Assembly: GCF_026004115.1 (NCBI RefSeq)
Contig: NZ_BPIM01000001.1
Coordinates: forward strand, 2,832,501-2,896,500
Reading direction: 5' to 3'
Length of the DNA stretch: 64,000 nt
DNA from: Meiothermus sp.
GTDB lineage: Bacteria; Deinococcota; Deinococci; Deinococcales; Thermaceae
Shown: positions 61,511-64,000 of the stretch, one piece after another
Layout: the number at the start of each line of letters is the position of its first letter
Numbering within the stretch: position 1 is the first letter of the stretch
Program-made: the position numbers and the translations under genes
Notes under the pieces: generated by a model
What the model was told of the DNA's origin: nothing
Seen by the model: only the letters and a program-made list of their open reading frames with translations
Database searches by the model: none

Positions 61511-63907
61511 CTAGCGGCGTTGGATGAGTTTTTTGAGGGCTTGTAGTGCAGGTTCACGCTCCGGCTCGGTGGTTGTGCCAGAAACCAGCTCGAGGCTCAG
61601 GTTGATGTTGCTGGCTGGTGGCCGGATTAGGGCTACCTGGCGGTTGACCAGGTAAACCCCAAAGTAATCGCCGCTATCCACAGTCTGGTTTTGGTTAATG
61701 TCCTTCCAGCCCGCCACCGCATAAGAACCGGCCTCCAGGCCCGGGATGGTGTAGCTGCCGGTGCGGGTATCGGCGCTGAGGGTGACCCCTTTGGAGCGGT
61801 TTACATCGAATTCGCTGCCGGTCCAGAAGAGCGCAGCCATGAACACATCCTTCAAGGTGGGTAGGTTGGCAGTACCTACCGTGAGCACCAGCGCCGCATT
61901 CACAGTCTGGCTGCCAGCGCTGCCCTGCACCACCATGGGGTACTGGCCTGGCGGCACCGTAGCGTCCACGCTGAGGGCCAGGGTGGCGGTTGTGCCGGCT
62001 GAGGGGTTGGGGGTGAAGCTACCGCTTACCCCGGCGGGGGCGCCCTGCAGACTCAAATTGATCGCCCCGGTAAACCCTCCCACCCGCTCGATACCTACTA
62101 CCACCTGGGCCGTACCAACGGGTGCGAGGCTAAGGCTGCTGGGGGTAGTGCTCAGGATAAAGGAGCCCACAGGTGCCCCCCCAAGGGCCTGAATGGCGGC
62201 TTGGGCATCCACCAAGCCCGCTCCACAGTCGGTGGCAGTGATGCCAGGCGGAGGGGTGGGGCGTCTGGTGTCGGTCTCGCCCTGGCACTGGGTCTGATTA
62301 AGCGGACGGGCGGTGCGCCGCAGGATGTCGAGGGCCTCGGCCCGGGTCAAGCTGGGTCGTACGCTTTTCATTAGGGCGATCAGGCCGGCCACATGGGGGG
62401 CGGCCATTGAGGTACCGTGATAAAAAACGTAGTTGAACTGGTTGTTGGGGTCGGACTTGAGCGGGCTCAGCACCCCGCCGCCGCTCTGGATACCGTTTAG
62501 GTTAATCGAGACATTCCCACCCGGTGCCATCACATCGATTCGCGTACCAAAGTTGGAGTAGGGTGCGCGGCCGCCTGAAGGTCCGGTTCCGCCTACGGTT
62601 ATAACTCCGCTACAGCTGGCTGGAACAAAGTTGGCTACGTTTTGAGCGTTGTTTCCTGCTGCTGCCACGATAATCACCCCCGCTGCATTGATGCGGTTGA
62701 TGACATCCTGGTATAGCGGGGTCTGGCTACAGGGCAGGGCCCCGCCTAAGCTCATATTGATGATGGCAGCTTTGTTGGGGTTGTTGGGCGCGCCATCCAC
62801 CGGCAGCGCGGCTGCCCACAACATTCCGTCGGTGATGTCCACCAAGCTCCCTCCCTGCACGCCCAGCACCCGCACCGGCAGCAGCCGGGCTCCCCAACTC
62901 ACCCCAGCAACGCCCAAGTTGTTGTCGCTGCGAGCCAGGATGGTACCGGCTACGTGGGTGCCGTGGTAGCTGCTCTGGGTAGGCTCTATCAGGTCGCCGG
63001 AATCCTCCGGATTGTTGTCGCGTCCATTGCCATCGCGGGCATTGTTCGGGTCGGAGATCATGTCGAAGCCGGGCAGAATACGACTTGGGTCGAAATCGGG
63101 ATGTTGTAGGAGCTGACCGGTATCTATCACCGCTACCGTGACGGGGTTGGTCTGGCCACGCTCGGTATCCCAGGCCTGTGGCAGGTTGATGGCTGGGTAG
63201 TGCCATTGCTGGGCGTAGAGCGGGTCGTTGGGGGTACGGGCAGGGTAGAAACGATAGTTGGGGTGGGCGTATTCCACATCGGCCCTGGCGGCCAGGTCGG
63301 CAATGGCGTCTAGTGTACCCTGGGGATCCAGCGAGGCCCGGTAGAGCGAAACCCGTTCTATGGACAAGCTCCGCACCCGCTGCACCAGCGCCCCTCCTGC
63401 GGATAACGTTTGCACACTTTGCAGACCAACGCCGGCCTTGAACTTGACGATAATATCGCCGGGCACAAAATCCTGATTGGCGGTCGGGGCCGTGCCGGTT
63501 CCGATGCTGACCGTGCCCGAGATATTGCCGCCACTTCCACCGCCTCCACCCCCGCTCAGCACGCTGAGCCGGAAGCTGGCGGTATTGCTGGCTCCGCCGC
63601 TAGTGCCGCGCACTACCGCATCGTAGGTGCCGGTGGCTACCCCGCTGCTGGCCAGGATGGTGAGCTGGCTGGTGGGGTTGCCGCTGCTAAGGGTGGGGGG
63701 ATTGAAGCTGCCCGATATGCCTTGGGGCACCCCCTCGAGGCTCAGGGTTACGGTGTTGGAGGCTCCTGGCGAAAAACTGGCTGAAACCGTGACGGTGGTG
63801 AAGCTGCCCAGAGTTACGCTGGTGCCAGGCACCGAAAGGCTAAAGTTGGGGCTGCTGTCGCCGCAAGCGGCCAGCAGTACAAGAAACCAAAATATCCACC
63901 GAGGCAT
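61511..63907 (-). CDS. Subtilisin-like serine protease (S8), lipid-anchored, multidomain
   Basis: 798-residue exported protease. A signal peptide ends in lipobox LLAAC (Cys15). A beta-rich NEAT/BACON-like domain (about 20-118) and a Gly linker come next, then an inhibitor-like propeptide with FVPGDIIVKFKAG (about 147-220). The S8 catalytic domain follows: Asp262 in VAVIDTGQ, His315 in YHGTHVAGT, the oxyanion Asn in AAAGNN (about 419) and Ser500 in GTSMAAPHVAG. A second beta domain (about 600-690) and an SdrD-B-like end (TGSYTIPGLEAGSYAVAGW) complete it. AGGAGAT precedes ATG 63907. Probably active outside the cell or on the outer membrane. Confidence 0.92.
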   Translation of the reverse strand: MPRWIFWFLVLLAACGDSSPNFSLSVPGTSVTLGSFTTVTVSASFSPGASNTVTLSLEGVPQGISGSFNPPTLSSGNPTSQLTILASSGVATGTYDAVVRGTSGGASNTASFRLSVLSGGGGGGSGGNISGTVSIGTGTAPTANQDFVPGDIIVKFKAGVGLQSVQTLSAGGALVQRVRSLSIERVSLYRASLDPQGTLDAIADLAARADVEYAHPNYRFYPARTPNDPLYAQQWHYPAINLPQAWDTERGQTNPVTVAVIDTGQLLQHPDFDPSRILPGFDMISDPNNARDGNGRDNNPEDSGDLIEPTQSSYHGTHVAGTILARSDNNLGVAGVSWGARLLPVRVLGVQGGSLVDITDGMLWAAALPVDGAPNNPNKAAIINMSLGGALPCSQTPLYQDVINRINAAGVIIVAAAGNNAQNVANFVPASCSGVITVGGTGPSGGRAPYSNFGTRIDVMAPGGNVSINLNGIQSGGGVLSPLKSDPNNQFNYVFYHGTSMAAPHVAGLIALMKSVRPSLTRAEALDILRRTARPLNQTQCQGETDTRRPTPPPGITATDCGAGLVDAQAAIQALGGAPVGSFILSTTPSSLSLAPVGTAQVVVGIERVGGFTGAINLSLQGAPAGVSGSFTPNPSAGTTATLALSVDATVPPGQYPMVVQGSAGSQTVNAALVLTVGTANLPTLKDVFMAALFWTGSEFDVNRSKGVTLSADTRTGSYTIPGLEAGSYAVAGWKDINQNQTVDSGDYFGVYLVNRQVALIRPPASNINLSLELVSGTTTEPEREPALQALKKLIQRR

Positions 63908-63979
63908 AACATCTCCTGAATGATGGCCAGCTCGATTGGGCATGGAGGCAGTGCCCGCTGAGCTGGCCCGAAGGATTCT

Positions 63980-64000
63980 TTACTGCTGGTTGTAGGTGGC
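63980..64000 (-). CDS. Possible C-terminal end of a further minus-strand gene (partial)
   Basis: The last 21 bases, read on the minus strand, give ATYNQQ and a TAA stop (63982-63980). If real it is the tail of a gene that extends beyond the window and is followed by the protease gene. Six codons are too few to confirm. Confidence 0.2.
   Translation of the reverse strand, partial: ATYNQQ

Overview
The window is a GC-rich bacterial chromosome segment that looks like Meiothermus or a close relative in the Thermaceae. Grounds for this are Thermus-like L10, CRP and AsnS proteins, a YpdA-type bacillithiol reductase, an alkylpyrone-type type III polyketide synthase, several promoters whose -10 box lies 7-11 nt before the ATG (leaderless mRNAs), and a striking excess of the palindrome CTCGAG in both coding and non-coding DNA. 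The genus is inferred from memory of protein families, not from a search.

Layout. 0-11 kb: end of a TAXI TRAP transporter operon, a patatin-like lipase, trpC, a large AfsR/BTAD-type ATPase regulator, and two surface-protein loci broken by single-base indels. 11-15 kb: sodA, fumC and ypdA. 15-21.6 kb: the branched-chain amino acid operon ilvB-ilvN-ilvC-leuA-cimA. It is preceded by a promoter, a 24-codon leader peptide rich in Leu, Ile and Val, and an 8-bp GC terminator, which together form a classical ribosome-mediated attenuator. 21.6-31 kb: a type III PKS with its methyltransferase partner, a nitroreductase, phosphoglucomutase, a PcrA/UvrD helicase, a degenerate AroE-like protein and a DUF58 protein. 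31-41.5 kb: rplJ-rplL with a long leader, a HemG/HemY-like oxidase, a PpiC foldase, a LolD-like ATPase, a CRP regulator, comB, a frameshifted diguanylate cyclase and asnS. Several small repeats with ATACC-type inverted ends are interspersed here. 41.7-45.5 kb: dnaE.

45.5-61.1 kb (all minus strand): fifteen closely spaced genes encode what looks like complete tryptophan catabolism. Tryptophan 2,3-dioxygenase, a kynurenine-formamidase-like hydrolase and kynureninase would give anthranilate. Anthranilate would then be activated to 2-aminobenzoyl-CoA by a ligase and dearomatised by a fused monooxygenase/reductase. A RidA protein, an enoyl-CoA hydratase, an SDR dehydrogenase and an acyl-CoA dehydrogenase would degrade the alicyclic product. 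A complete five-gene Liv-type ABC importer and a MarR regulator lie in the same transcription unit. The acyl-CoA dehydrogenase carries three perfect 42-bp in-frame tandem repeats. This cluster is the best candidate for an undescribed system.

61.5-63.9 kb: a large secreted subtilisin-like lipoprotein. No tRNA, rRNA, CRISPR array or intact transposase was seen.
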